From: Tidjanibacter massiliensis
GTDB taxonomy: Bacteria; Bacteroidota; Bacteroidia; Bacteroidales; Rikenellaceae
DNA length: 64,000 nucleotides
Reading direction: 5' to 3'
NCBI RefSeq assembly: GCF_900104605.1
Contig: NZ_LT629960.1
Location: 62,001-126,000, forward strand
The notes under the pieces are model-generated. The model searched no databases. It had not been told where the DNA came from and saw only the letters and a program-made list of their open reading frames with translations. A program made the position numbers and the translations under genes. This document shows, one piece after another, positions 17,141-25,361 of this stretch; within the stretch, counting starts at the first letter, position 1; every line of letters starts with the position of its first letter.

Positions 17141-18499
17141 CTATTTGTTCAGAATCATCTGGGATTTCGGGTAGAGGTTGTTGAACCGGTTTCCGATGCG
17201 TTTGGCCCATCCCAATGCGTAGCCCTCGAATGTCATGAGGTTCATCCCTTCGGCGGCCTCTGCCTGCGGAGCGAAATCTTCCCGGCGCAGGTAGTGCAGG
17301 GCTTCGTCGGACGACAGCGGGGTTTCGGCTGCGGCGCTGCGGGCGAGGTCGTGGAACATCGCCAGCGAGTGGTCGGGTTTCAGCCGGCCTCCGAACATTT
17401 GTCCCATGCAGATGCCCGAATGGAGCGTGTTGAGGTACTCGGCTGCGCTGCGGATGTCGGCGAAAGGTGTCGCATAGTAGCCGTAGAGGCTGTCGCCGAT
17501 ACGGGCGAAACGCATCAGGTCGGGCTGCCCTACCCAGCGGGACAATTCGGCCGTTTCGCTGCGCGACGCCTCTGCCAAGAGTGTTTTGCGTGGTTTCGGC
17601 CGAAGGGGGCGTCCCCGTTGGCCGCCCTTGCGGATGGCCGCGGCGAAGAAGCCTTCGCCGGCGATACGGTGGGGCCAGAGACGGAAACAGCGTACTCCGC
17701 CGGCCTCACGCTCTTCGATGCCCCAGTCGGGCGGAACCATCGCTCCGGCATCCTCTCCGCCGAGTTCCTCGGCAATCCACCGCACATTCTCTTCATCTTC
17801 CGTCCGGTTGAAGGTACAGGTACTGTAAATCAGGACTCCTCCGGGACGGAGCGCCGCCCATGCGTCGGATACGATTCGGCGCTGACGGGCTGCACACAGC
17901 CGGACGTTCGCCTCGCTCCACTCCCCGCGGGCTTCGGGACTTTTGCGGAACATCCCCTCTCCGGAGCAGGGGGCATCTACGGCCACCGCGTCGAACCACT
18001 CGCCCAGGCCGGCGAAATGGGCCGGGTCGTTGTTGGTGACCATCGTATTGCCGATGCCCCATTTGCGGATGTTGTCGGCAAGGATGAGTGCCCGGCTGCG
18101 TATCACTTCGTTGGCTATTACGATGCCATCTCCGCCCGCGAGGGTGGAGTAGAGGGTGGCTTTGCCGCCCGGTGCGGCACACAGGTCGAGGATACGCGCC
18201 CCTTCCGGTTCTGTCGTCGAGCGCAGAAGGTGTTCGACGAACATGGAGGAGGCCTCCTGTACGTAATAGGCCCCGGCGTGGAACAGTGGGTCGGTCGTGA
18301 ACGACGGCCTTTCGGGCAGATAGCGTCCGTAACGGCACCATGCCACCGGGATACCTTCTGCGGGCGATTGTGTCTTGTAGGGGTTCCAACGTACCGATAC
18401 CGGCGGCGTGCCGTCCAATACGCTGAACAGGGCGTCTGCATCGCCGGGAATGTCCCGGCGTATGTTGCGTATGAATGCTTCGGGCAGTGAAACGGTCAT
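17141..18499 (-). CDS. NOL1/NOP2/Sun-type rRNA (cytosine-C5) methyltransferase
   Basis: 452 residues. The SAM-binding core contains RILDLCAAPGGKATLYS; catalytic motif IV is DAVAVDAPCSGEGMFRKSP and motif VI is IYSTCTFNRTEDEENV, giving the two cysteines used by RNA m5C methylases. A C-terminal RsmF-like domain follows (ENVRW onward, with FAPQAEAAEGMNLMTFEGYALGWAKR). It most resembles RsmF, which methylates 16S rRNA, but the exact cytosine is not determined. A TAACTTCG box at 18507-18514 lies 8 bases before the ATG, suggesting an almost leaderless message. Confidence 0.9.
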   Translation of the reverse strand: MTVSLPEAFIRNIRRDIPGDADALFSVLDGTPPVSVRWNPYKTQSPAEGIPVAWCRYGRYLPERPSFTTDPLFHAGAYYVQEASSMFVEHLLRSTTEPEGARILDLCAAPGGKATLYSTLAGGDGIVIANEVIRSRALILADNIRKWGIGNTMVTNNDPAHFAGLGEWFDAVAVDAPCSGEGMFRKSPEARGEWSEANVRLCAARQRRIVSDAWAALRPGGVLIYSTCTFNRTEDEENVRWIAEELGGEDAGAMVPPDWGIEEREAGGVRCFRLWPHRIAGEGFFAAAIRKGGQRGRPLRPKPRKTLLAEASRSETAELSRWVGQPDLMRFARIGDSLYGYYATPFADIRSAAEYLNTLHSGICMGQMFGGRLKPDHSLAMFHDLARSAAAETPLSSDEALHYLRREDFAPQAEAAEGMNLMTFEGYALGWAKRIGNRFNNLYPKSQMILNK

Positions 18500-18611
18500 T
18501 GTCGGTCGAAGTTATTATCGTATGCCGTACCGCCGATAAGGAACGGTACGGATGTGTGTCGTCTGTGTATCCGGTATTTTCGGTAGGGCTGGTGCGGGCC
18601 GGAGCCATGTA

Positions 18612-19961
18612 TCAGTCCTGTTTGCGGACGTAGGGATTGTTCGTCGTTACACGGCAGTCGCCATTGTAGAAGACTGTACCGCCCGACGAGGTGGTTGCCA
18701 GCAGTTCGTCGGTGCAGCGGACTTCGGCGTGTCCCGACGACGTTGCCGTTACGGAACAGTTCCGTAACGGCAGGGCGGGAGCGCTGAACCGACTGCCGGA
18801 GGCGACTTCGATGACGGCCGAGGGGACGGGGGTGCTGCCGGTTAGGGCGATGCGGGATGAAGCGGTGGATACGGCATAGATGTGGCCGCCCGCGAAAGCA
18901 CCCGCTATGGCGCTGCCGTCGGTACTTTTCATCTCGGCCTGTCCTTCGGCCGAGATGTTGCCTTCGTAGCGGCTCGATGCTGCCGTGTGTACGAGGATTA
19001 CGGTAGCATCGGTGTTGCCGTGCATGACCGAGCCGTTTGTCAGTTTGATGTGGAGCGAGTTGCCGGCGGATGCATCGCCTGCGAAGCGGCTCGAAGCGTC
19101 GAGGAGGATTTCTCCGTGTACTTTGCAGGTGAACGGGGCATCGAATACCGAGCCTTCCGTTACCGTAATTTTGCAGTTATTGCCTTTCAGAGCCCCGTTG
19201 AACCGGCTCGATGAGGATATTACAAGCGTACTTTCGCCGGTGCTCGTTACCGGCATGTCGGCGACGGAACCTTCTGTCAGCGATAAGGCGCAGTGGTGTG
19301 CCTTCAGCGAACCGCTCGCCCGGCTGGATGCGGAGACATCGACGCGGCAGATGCCGGACGCCTCGATGCGGGTGTCGGTCTGCGAGCCCTCCGTTACCGT
19401 AATTTTGCAGTTATTGCCCTTTAGGGCTCCTTCGAACCGGCTGCATCCGGATACATGTACCCGGATGTCGTCTCCGGTCCGGATGTCGGCGGCAATCCTG
19501 CTCCCTTCGGAGGACCGTACCGTTACCGGTCCGTTTCCGAGCGGTACTTCGCAGCGTATGGTGCCCATACTTTCGGCTTCGAGCGTCCGGAGTGCCGCGG
19601 AGGCCGGTATGACAGCGCGTACCGTACAGTCCGTTATCGAACGTGCGTCGATGCGCATCGTCAGCCGTTTGCCGTCGGAACGGGTGACGATGCGGTCGAT
19701 AACGTTGTCGTCGGCCGTTATGACCAGCGTGGAGACCGCTGCGGAAACGACGGCTTCGATGCCGTCGGAGACGTACAGGACTTCGTACGCGCCGATTCTC
19801 CCCAGGTCTCGGGTGACCAGGCGTTCGCTGCCTTTTACCCTGCGGGGTTTGGCGGTATGGACGACGGTTCCGGTGTCGTCGCAGGCGGGGACTGCGTTCG
19901 GGGCGGCCGTGCTTCCGTATGCGAGGAGCAGTGTTGCGGCCAGCGTAAGAATCGTTTTCAT
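18612..19961 (-). CDS. GIN-domain (DUF2807-type) secreted repeat protein
   Basis: 449 residues with a signal peptide (MKTILTLAATLLLAYGSTAA). Residues about 55-155 resemble the head GIN/DUF2807 domain of Bacteroidetes proteins. From about residue 150 it becomes a strikingly regular repeat: a Ser-Arg pair recurs at 174, 213, 252, 291, 330 and 369, exactly 39 residues apart, with a GS step half a period later (193, 232, 271, 310). Units 1 and 3 are nearly identical (SRFEGALKGNNCKITVTEGS and SRFNGALKGNNCKITVTEGS). Such spacing fits a right-handed beta-helix. It is probably extracellular or outer-membrane associated. The function is unknown. It is transcribed alone; a TACCTTTA near-match box is at 20072-20079. 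Confidence 0.82.
   Translation of the reverse strand: MKTILTLAATLLLAYGSTAAPNAVPACDDTGTVVHTAKPRRVKGSERLVTRDLGRIGAYEVLYVSDGIEAVVSAAVSTLVITADDNVIDRIVTRSDGKRLTMRIDARSITDCTVRAVIPASAALRTLEAESMGTIRCEVPLGNGPVTVRSSEGSRIAADIRTGDDIRVHVSGCSRFEGALKGNNCKITVTEGSQTDTRIEASGICRVDVSASSRASGSLKAHHCALSLTEGSVADMPVTSTGESTLVISSSSRFNGALKGNNCKITVTEGSVFDAPFTCKVHGEILLDASSRFAGDASAGNSLHIKLTNGSVMHGNTDATVILVHTAASSRYEGNISAEGQAEMKSTDGSAIAGAFAGGHIYAVSTASSRIALTGSTPVPSAVIEVASGSRFSAPALPLRNCSVTATSSGHAEVRCTDELLATTSSGGTVFYNGDCRVTTNNPYVRKQD
19156..19418. repeat. In-frame direct DNA repeat inside the GIN gene
   Basis: An identical 29-base segment occurs at 19156-19184 and 19390-19418. The flanks are also similar, and the copies are offset by 234 bases (78 codons, two 39-residue units). 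It indicates recent duplication or gene conversion between alternate repeat units. Confidence 0.85.
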
Positions 19962-20232
19962 GGCGTTCGACGGTGTCTCGTTCGGTTTTCGGGATAACGG
20001 CTGGTCGGGTACGTTCCATAAGGATACGGCGAGAAGGCCGACCGGGAATGTCCGGCGTCGTTACCGAACAATAAAGGTATGCAAATTATATCGTCTTGCC
20101 GCATACTTTATTGAATATTTCGGCGATTCTTCGGCGGCGGGAAGCGTTGCGGGGTTGGAGCGTCGCTCCGCTGCCGGGGCATCGTCGCTGCGGTGCGGCT
20201 TTTCCGGAAAGAGGTCGGTGGTCACCTGTCGT

Positions 20233-20856
20233 CTATCGGGCGGGATGCGCCGCCGATGTTTCGGCCTCTTTTATCCGCTGCACGATGTCGTCCACGATGG
20301 CCGGATTGAGGACGAAGTCCTCGCTGTCTATGTTTACGGTCAGCACGCGGCCGCGGTAGATGTTGTCTATCCAATCGTTGTAGCGGTTGTTGAGCCTTTC
20401 GAGGTAGTCGAGGTCGATGTTCATCTCGTAGCTGCGGCCGCGCTTGAGAATCTGGCTTACGAGCGTGGGTACCCCGCCGCGCAGATAGATGAGCAGGTCG
20501 GGTGTAGGTATCAGGTTGGCCGAGAGGTCGAAAATTTTCATGTAGGTATTGAAGTCGCGCGACGACATGAGCCCCATTTCGTGCAGGTTGCCGGCGAATA
20601 TGTGGGCGTCTTCGTAGATGGTTCTGTCCTGGATGACGTAACCTTTCGTCTCTTTTATCTGGAGACCCTGTTTCATCCGGCAGCCCAGAAAATAGACCTG
20701 AAAGTTGAACGCCCAGCGGTTCATGTCTTCGTAGAAGTCGGCTATGTAGGGGTTGCCCGTCTCCTCGAAAAGGGCGGTGCCGCCGAGCCTGTCGGTCAGC
20801 ATCTCGGTCAGCGAGGTCTTGCCGCTGCCTATATTTCCTGAAATGGCGATGTACAT
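20233..20856 (-). CDS. Deoxynucleoside kinase
   Basis: 207 residues from the ATG at 20856, giving the family-typical start MYIAISGNIGSGKTSL (P-loop at 8-15). It continues with FEETGNPYIADFYEDMNRWAFNFQVYFL, the VIQDRTIYEDA (DRS-like) motif and LIPTPDLLIYLRGGVPTL, all characteristic of the dNK/dGK/dAK family. It phosphorylates deoxynucleosides in salvage; base specificity is unresolved, though short forms of this kind are often deoxyadenosine or deoxyguanosine kinases. It is the last gene of an apparent trkA-GH3-kinase unit, 49 bases after the GH3-like gene. Confidence 0.92.
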   Translation of the reverse strand: MYIAISGNIGSGKTSLTEMLTDRLGGTALFEETGNPYIADFYEDMNRWAFNFQVYFLGCRMKQGLQIKETKGYVIQDRTIYEDAHIFAGNLHEMGLMSSRDFNTYMKIFDLSANLIPTPDLLIYLRGGVPTLVSQILKRGRSYEMNIDLDYLERLNNRYNDWIDNIYRGRVLTVNIDSEDFVLNPAIVDDIVQRIKEAETSAAHPAR

Positions 20857-20905
20857 GGTCTTCGTGTCGTTTTCGTGTCGCTGCGGCGGAGCACTGCGGT
20901 CGCTG

Positions 20906-22465
20906 TCAGGCTTCGGTCCGGTCGCTGTGTACCGCAAGGGGCGTTTCTGCCCTCTCCGTTGCTGCGGCCCGGATGAGCTCTTCGGCATAGGTCCGGTCGT
21001 TGTAGAGGCGCGGAACCTTGTTCTGGCCCCCCACTTTGCCGTGGGCCCTCAGCCAATGTTCGAAGGTTCCCGCCGGTACGACGGTTATTTTGGGCTCGGT
21101 CAGCGTGGTATCCTTGAAACGCTTGGCTTCGTAATCGGAGTTCACCCGTTTGAGTCCCTCGTCTACCGCCTGCGTGAACTTTGGCAGGCTGGCCGGCGGA
21201 GTACGGAACTCTACCACCCATTCGTGCGCGCCTTTGCTGCGTCCCTCCATGTAGACGGGAGCTACGGTATATTCGGCCACTTCGGCCCCTGTCGCCGTAC
21301 AGGCGTCGTGCATGGCCGATTCGGCGTTGTCTATTACGATTTCTTCGCCGAAAGCGTTGATGTAGTGCTTGGTACGTCCCGTGATGCGGATGGTGTAGGG
21401 TGAAGTGGAAACGAACTGGACGGTATCGCCTATCATGTAGCGCCACAGACCGTTGCAGTTGGTGATTATCATCGCGTAGTTCACTCCGGTCTGCACGCCT
21501 TCGAGCGGTACGGCGGCGGTCGGGTCGCCGAGCCGGTCGGTGGGCAGGAATTCGTAGTAGGTACCGTAATCGAGCATGAGCAGCATCTCCTGTCGACCCG
21601 GCTCCTCGGCGATGGCGAAAAAGCCCTCCGAGGCGTTGTAGGTCTCCATGTAGTGCATGTCGGGCGACGGGATGATTTTCCGGTACTGCGCCTGATACGG
21701 TCGGAAATCCATCCCGCCATGGACGAAGAGTTCCATATGGGGCCATATCTCCAGGATATTCTCCTTGCCGGTGTATTCCAGTACACGGTTGAGCATGACG
21801 AGGTTCCACGAAGGGACGCCCGTGAACGAACGCACGTCCTGCCGGGTGGACTGTTCCGAGATGAGCCGCACCTTTTCGTCGAAGTCCGGTATCAGCGCCG
21901 TCTTCTTGTCGGGAATGCGGAGGATGTTGGCGATGGCAGGCGTATTTTCTATCAGGATGGCCGACAGGTCGCCCGACATCATGTTGTCCCCTTCGCGTTC
22001 GATGCGTTTGGAACCGCCCAGCGTCAGCATCTTCCCGTTCACTACGCTGGTTTTGGGGTAGAGATGGCAGTAGAGCGCCATGATGTCTTTCGGTCCCCGC
22101 ATGTGGGATTTGCGCATTCCGGCCAGGGTAACGGGGATGTATTTGCTTTTCGAACCCGTCGTTCCGGAGGATTTGGCGAACCATTTGGCCTCTTCCGGCC
22201 ACAGGACGTGCCGTTCGCCGCGGCGCGTGCGGTCGATGAACTCGCTGATGGTTTCATAGTCGTAAATGGGTATCCGGTCGCGGAACTGCTGCTGCGTGGC
22301 AATGCCCTTCATGCCGAGGTCGCGTCCGAACTCGGTCTTCGCGCCGTTGGCGAGCAGGTAGCGGAACTGGCGTTCTTGTACCTCGGCCGGGTGCTCGCGG
22401 AAGTAGTCGATTTCGCGGAGACGGTCGGAGAAATAAAGGTTGATGAGTTTTGTTATTGCGGCCAT
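20906..22465 (-). CDS. GH3-family acyl-adenylating enzyme
   Basis: 519 residues. It matches the GH3 auxin-promoter family of the ANL adenylating superfamily: NGAKTEFGRDLGMKGI, the phosphate-binding loop WFAKSSGTTGSKSKYIPVT, HGGMDFRPYQ, YMETYNASEGFFAIAE and the hinge region DTVQFVSTSPYTIRITGRTKHYINAFGE. Plant members join amino acids to carboxylic-acid hormones through an acyl-adenylate; bacterial homologues are common in Bacteroidetes but have no settled substrate. No carrier protein or partner enzyme adjoins it. It lies between trkA and the deoxynucleoside kinase on one strand, an association that may simply reflect cotranscription. Confidence 0.88.
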   Translation of the reverse strand: MAAITKLINLYFSDRLREIDYFREHPAEVQERQFRYLLANGAKTEFGRDLGMKGIATQQQFRDRIPIYDYETISEFIDRTRRGERHVLWPEEAKWFAKSSGTTGSKSKYIPVTLAGMRKSHMRGPKDIMALYCHLYPKTSVVNGKMLTLGGSKRIEREGDNMMSGDLSAILIENTPAIANILRIPDKKTALIPDFDEKVRLISEQSTRQDVRSFTGVPSWNLVMLNRVLEYTGKENILEIWPHMELFVHGGMDFRPYQAQYRKIIPSPDMHYMETYNASEGFFAIAEEPGRQEMLLMLDYGTYYEFLPTDRLGDPTAAVPLEGVQTGVNYAMIITNCNGLWRYMIGDTVQFVSTSPYTIRITGRTKHYINAFGEEIVIDNAESAMHDACTATGAEVAEYTVAPVYMEGRSKGAHEWVVEFRTPPASLPKFTQAVDEGLKRVNSDYEAKRFKDTTLTEPKITVVPAGTFEHWLRAHGKVGGQNKVPRLYNDRTYAEELIRAAATERAETPLAVHSDRTEA

Positions 22466-22516
22466 GTGCGGTATGGGTTGGAATTCGGGCGTCGGTTCGG
22501 ATGGCGGGTTCCTCCG

Positions 22517-23854
22517 TCAGTTGAAATATTTGCCTATTTTGGGTATCGCCCCCGGCAGCGAGAAGACTACCGCGCGGTCGTAGGCGTTGATGCGGAAATC
22601 GGCGTCGGGGATGAATACCTTGTCGCCGCGCACGATGCCGCCGATGATGGCGTTGTCCGGGAACCCCGCATGGCGCAGCGTCGATTTCGTGATGGGAGCG
22701 TCGGGTTTGACGACGAACTCCAGCACCTCCGCTTCGCTGCCGGTCAGGCATTTGATGGCCTGCACGTCGGTGTCCATCGTGAAGCGGAAAATGCGGCTGG
22801 CGGTTATCTGTTTTTTATTGACGATGGTGTCGATGCCGATGCTTTCGGCGAGGTTGATGTAGGTGAGGTTCTCGACCTCGGCGATGACCTTCTTCACCCC
22901 CATCCGTTTGGCGAGCATGGCGGTGAGGATGTTCGTTTCCGAGCGCCCCGTGACTGCCACGAAGGCGTCCATGCTGGTGATACCCTCTTCGGTCATGGCA
23001 TCTATGTCGCGTCCGTCCTCGTTGATGATGAGTGTCCGGTCGAGCGTTTCGGCGAGTTTGTAGGCCTTGTCGGGATTGTATTCGATGAGCTTGACGTTGA
23101 GCTCGTCCTGCAGTTCGGTCGCTATCCGGACGCCGATGCGGCTGCCGCCGAGTATCATCAGGTTCTTTATCGAGACGTTCGTCTTGCCCGAATAGTTCAT
23201 GACCGTCTTGGCCGCCTCGTTGTTGGTGATGATATAGACCGTATCTCCCTCGTAGAACATGTCGCGCGAGTGCGGGATGATGGTCTTGTCGTCGCGGCTG
23301 ATGGCCACCGGGCGGAACGACGCGCCGCTCAGGGCGTTGATGTCCGCCACCGTCTTGCCCGTAAACTCCGAGGAGGCATCTATCGGGAAAACCACGAGCG
23401 CGAGCCTGCCCCCCGAAAAGTCCACGTACTCGGTGGTGGAGGTGTGTCCCAGCAGATTGATGACCTCCCGTGCGGCTATCTTCTCCGGATAGAACAGGTA
23501 GTCGATGCCCAGGTTCATGAACATCTCCTTATTGTTCGGCTCAAGGTATTCGTTGTTGTCGATGCGGGCGATGGATTTGCGTGCGCCGAGTTGTTTGGCG
23601 AGGATGGCGGCGATGATGTTGATGTTCTCCTCGTGGTTCACCGCGATGAAGAGGTCGGCCTTGCGTACGGAGGCTTTCCGGAGCGTGGCGAAAGTGGTGC
23701 AGTCGCCCTCTATCGTCACGATGTCGGACATTCCCTCCACGTCGTCGAGCAGCCTGGCGTCGGCATCGATGACCGTTATGTCGTGGTGGCCGCCGCTGAG
23801 CATCTTCGCCAGGTGGTTGCCCACTTCGCCGGCCCCCGCAATGATTATCTTCAT
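22517..23854 (-). CDS. trkA: Trk potassium-uptake regulatory subunit TrkA
   Basis: 445 residues from the ATG at 23854, giving MKIIIAGAGEVGNHLAKML. It has two RCK modules: each contains a Rossmann NAD-binding domain (GAGEVG near residue 6, LMILGGSRIGVRIA near 230) and a C-terminal TrkA-C domain. It is the cytosolic regulator that binds NAD and gates the TrkH/G potassium channel; no trkH gene lies beside it here. An upstream in-frame ATG is rejected because the -7 box at 23890-23897 would fall at its edge. It leads the GH3-kinase unit. Confidence 0.94.
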   Translation of the reverse strand: MKIIIAGAGEVGNHLAKMLSGGHHDITVIDADARLLDDVEGMSDIVTIEGDCTTFATLRKASVRKADLFIAVNHEENINIIAAILAKQLGARKSIARIDNNEYLEPNNKEMFMNLGIDYLFYPEKIAAREVINLLGHTSTTEYVDFSGGRLALVVFPIDASSEFTGKTVADINALSGASFRPVAISRDDKTIIPHSRDMFYEGDTVYIITNNEAAKTVMNYSGKTNVSIKNLMILGGSRIGVRIATELQDELNVKLIEYNPDKAYKLAETLDRTLIINEDGRDIDAMTEEGITSMDAFVAVTGRSETNILTAMLAKRMGVKKVIAEVENLTYINLAESIGIDTIVNKKQITASRIFRFTMDTDVQAIKCLTGSEAEVLEFVVKPDAPITKSTLRHAGFPDNAIIGGIVRGDKVFIPDADFRINAYDRAVVFSLPGAIPKIGKYFN

Positions 23855-23889
23855 CGAGATATTATGAATTTGTCCGCAAATTATCCGCA

Positions 23890-23897
23890 CAAATTTA
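23890..23897 (-). promoter_or_regulatory. -7 box for the trkA unit
   Basis: TAAATTTG on the minus strand, an exact match, 36 bases before trkA. Confidence 0.55.
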
Positions 23898-23979
23898 ATA
23901 ACTTTACCGGGGATTAGTCAAAATCGTGCCAATAATTCTGTTACGGTGCGGTTACATGTCGGTTCAATTTGCAGAAAAT

Positions 23980-24246
23980 ATGTCAAATACGCTTATAGTC
24001 ATACTGATAGCGGTCGGGCTGGTCGCTTTTTTCGTGGTGGGAATGTCGCTGACGCTGATTTTCAAGGGACATAATATCCAGTCGGAGATAAGCGAGAACG
24101 AGAACATGCGTGCGCGGGGTATCAAATGCGTTATTCAGGAGACGCGCGAACTCGACGGATTGGACTCCTCGTCGTGCGATATTGCGTGCGGCGGCGATTG
24201 CGGAAGCTGTTCGCCCGAACGGAAACGGGAGGCGGCGGACCGGTAA
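23980..24246 (+). CDS. Small single-span membrane protein with a Cys-rich tail
   Basis: 88 residues from ATG 23980 (96 from ATG 23956). One transmembrane helix (about residues 4-29, LIVILIAVGLVAFFVVGMSL) is followed by a charged linker and a tail with four cysteines in the pattern CX3CX3CX2C (DIAC, GGDC, GSC). I do not recognise a named family. The cysteine cluster suggests metal or Fe-S binding on a membrane-anchored tail, which is only inference. It is divergent from trkA and followed by a hairpin shared with cysQ. Confidence 0.68.
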   Translation: MSNTLIVILIAVGLVAFFVVGMSLTLIFKGHNIQSEISENENMRARGIKCVIQETRELDGLDSSSCDIACGGDCGSCSPERKREAADR

Positions 24247-24303
24247 TTGTCGGTGCGGGCCTGAAGCGGAAGGGCTGCACCGTGGCTGAAACCGGGATAA
24301 GAT

Positions 24304-24333
24304 ACGGGGATGTACCTGAGGGTACATCCCCGT
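24304..24333. terminator. Bidirectional terminator between the Cys-rich membrane protein and cysQ
   Basis: A 13-base perfect stem (24304-24316 with 24321-24333) and a four-base loop between convergent genes. Confidence 0.75.
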
Positions 24334-24359
24334 GTGGTTGTGACGGCGACTGCCGCGGC

Positions 24360-25202
24360 TCAGTCACCGAACCATTTGCTGCGGCAGGCGAAGCGGGGGT
24401 TGACCAGCGATTCCTTGTTGTACCGGAGCGGGGCGGTGTCGTCGAGCGAATAGATGCTTCCGCCGGCGAGGGCGATGATGGATTCGCCGGCCGCCGTGTC
24501 CCATTCGTAGGTCTCGGTGGTGCGCGGATAGTAGTCTACGGAACCCTCTGCAATCAGGCAGAGTTTATAGGAACTCCCCTGTTGCAGCACCTCTGCGTCG
24601 GGATGTCTTTTCCGTAGCTCCTCCAGATGGCGGGCGGTCTCCCCGTCGCTGTGCGAACGGCTGACGGCCACCTTTAGCGGACGGTTGCGGCAGTCGGTCA
24701 GGGGGAGCGCTTCGGCTCCGGCGGTAATCTCCGCATAGACGTATTCCGCTTCGGGGTCTGCTTCTGTATTGCAGGAGCGGAAGGCGCCGAGGTCGGAGTC
24801 GGAAAAGTATATCCGTTTGCGGTACGGTACGTATATCACCCCGAAGACGGGCCGGTTGTCGGCCATGAGGGCGATGTTCACCGTGAATTCGCCGTTGCCT
24901 TTGATGAACTCCACCGTTCCGTCCAGCGGGTCCACCATCCAGAAGAGGTCCCAGTCCTTGCGCTCGGCGTAGAGCATTTCGCGTCCCTCCTCGCTGAGAA
25001 GCGGGATGCGTGTCTGGCCGAGATACTCCCGGATGACGGAGTGGGCCAGGCGGTCGGCCACCGTGATAGGCGACCGGTCGCTCTTGATGTCCACATCTAT
25101 CGGGTCGCCGCTGTTGTAGATGTCGAGTATCACGGCCCCGGCCCGGATGGCCGCGTTGTATGCCTTGGGCAGCAGGTATTCCTTTTGTTCCCTGGTTATC
25201 AT
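24360..25202 (-). CDS. cysQ: 3'(2'),5'-bisphosphate nucleotidase
   Basis: 280 residues of the inositol-monophosphatase superfamily. The metal-binding motifs are present: SDRSPITVADRLAH, LLSEEG, MVDPLDGTVEFIKGNGEFTV and YEWDTAAGESIIALAGG. CysQ hydrolyses 3'-phosphoadenosine-5'-phosphate, the toxic by-product of sulfate assimilation and sulfonation. No sulfate-assimilation genes adjoin it in this window. It is convergent with the small Cys-rich membrane protein. Confidence 0.93.
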   Translation of the reverse strand: MITREQKEYLLPKAYNAAIRAGAVILDIYNSGDPIDVDIKSDRSPITVADRLAHSVIREYLGQTRIPLLSEEGREMLYAERKDWDLFWMVDPLDGTVEFIKGNGEFTVNIALMADNRPVFGVIYVPYRKRIYFSDSDLGAFRSCNTEADPEAEYVYAEITAGAEALPLTDCRNRPLKVAVSRSHSDGETARHLEELRKRHPDAEVLQQGSSYKLCLIAEGSVDYYPRTTETYEWDTAAGESIIALAGGSIYSLDDTAPLRYNKESLVNPRFACRSKWFGD

Positions 25203-25361
25203 AAGCGTATTTGTCGCATTGTTCGTTTATGACCGGCAGCCGCATTTTTCATACCATTCGCCGGTTGTTTGTCATTCCGTTCGTTTTTTCTTTTTCGTTA
25301 CGGAGCCAACGTCCTTCGTGCCGCGGTATTGCGGTGGAACCCGCCTCTTTTTCCTGCCGTG

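Noticed and set aside
19156-19418. Near-identical short repeats that could suggest a CRISPR or insertion element
   Set aside because: There are two copies only, in frame within a protein repeat, separated by coding sequence; no spacers, terminal inverted repeats or transposase.
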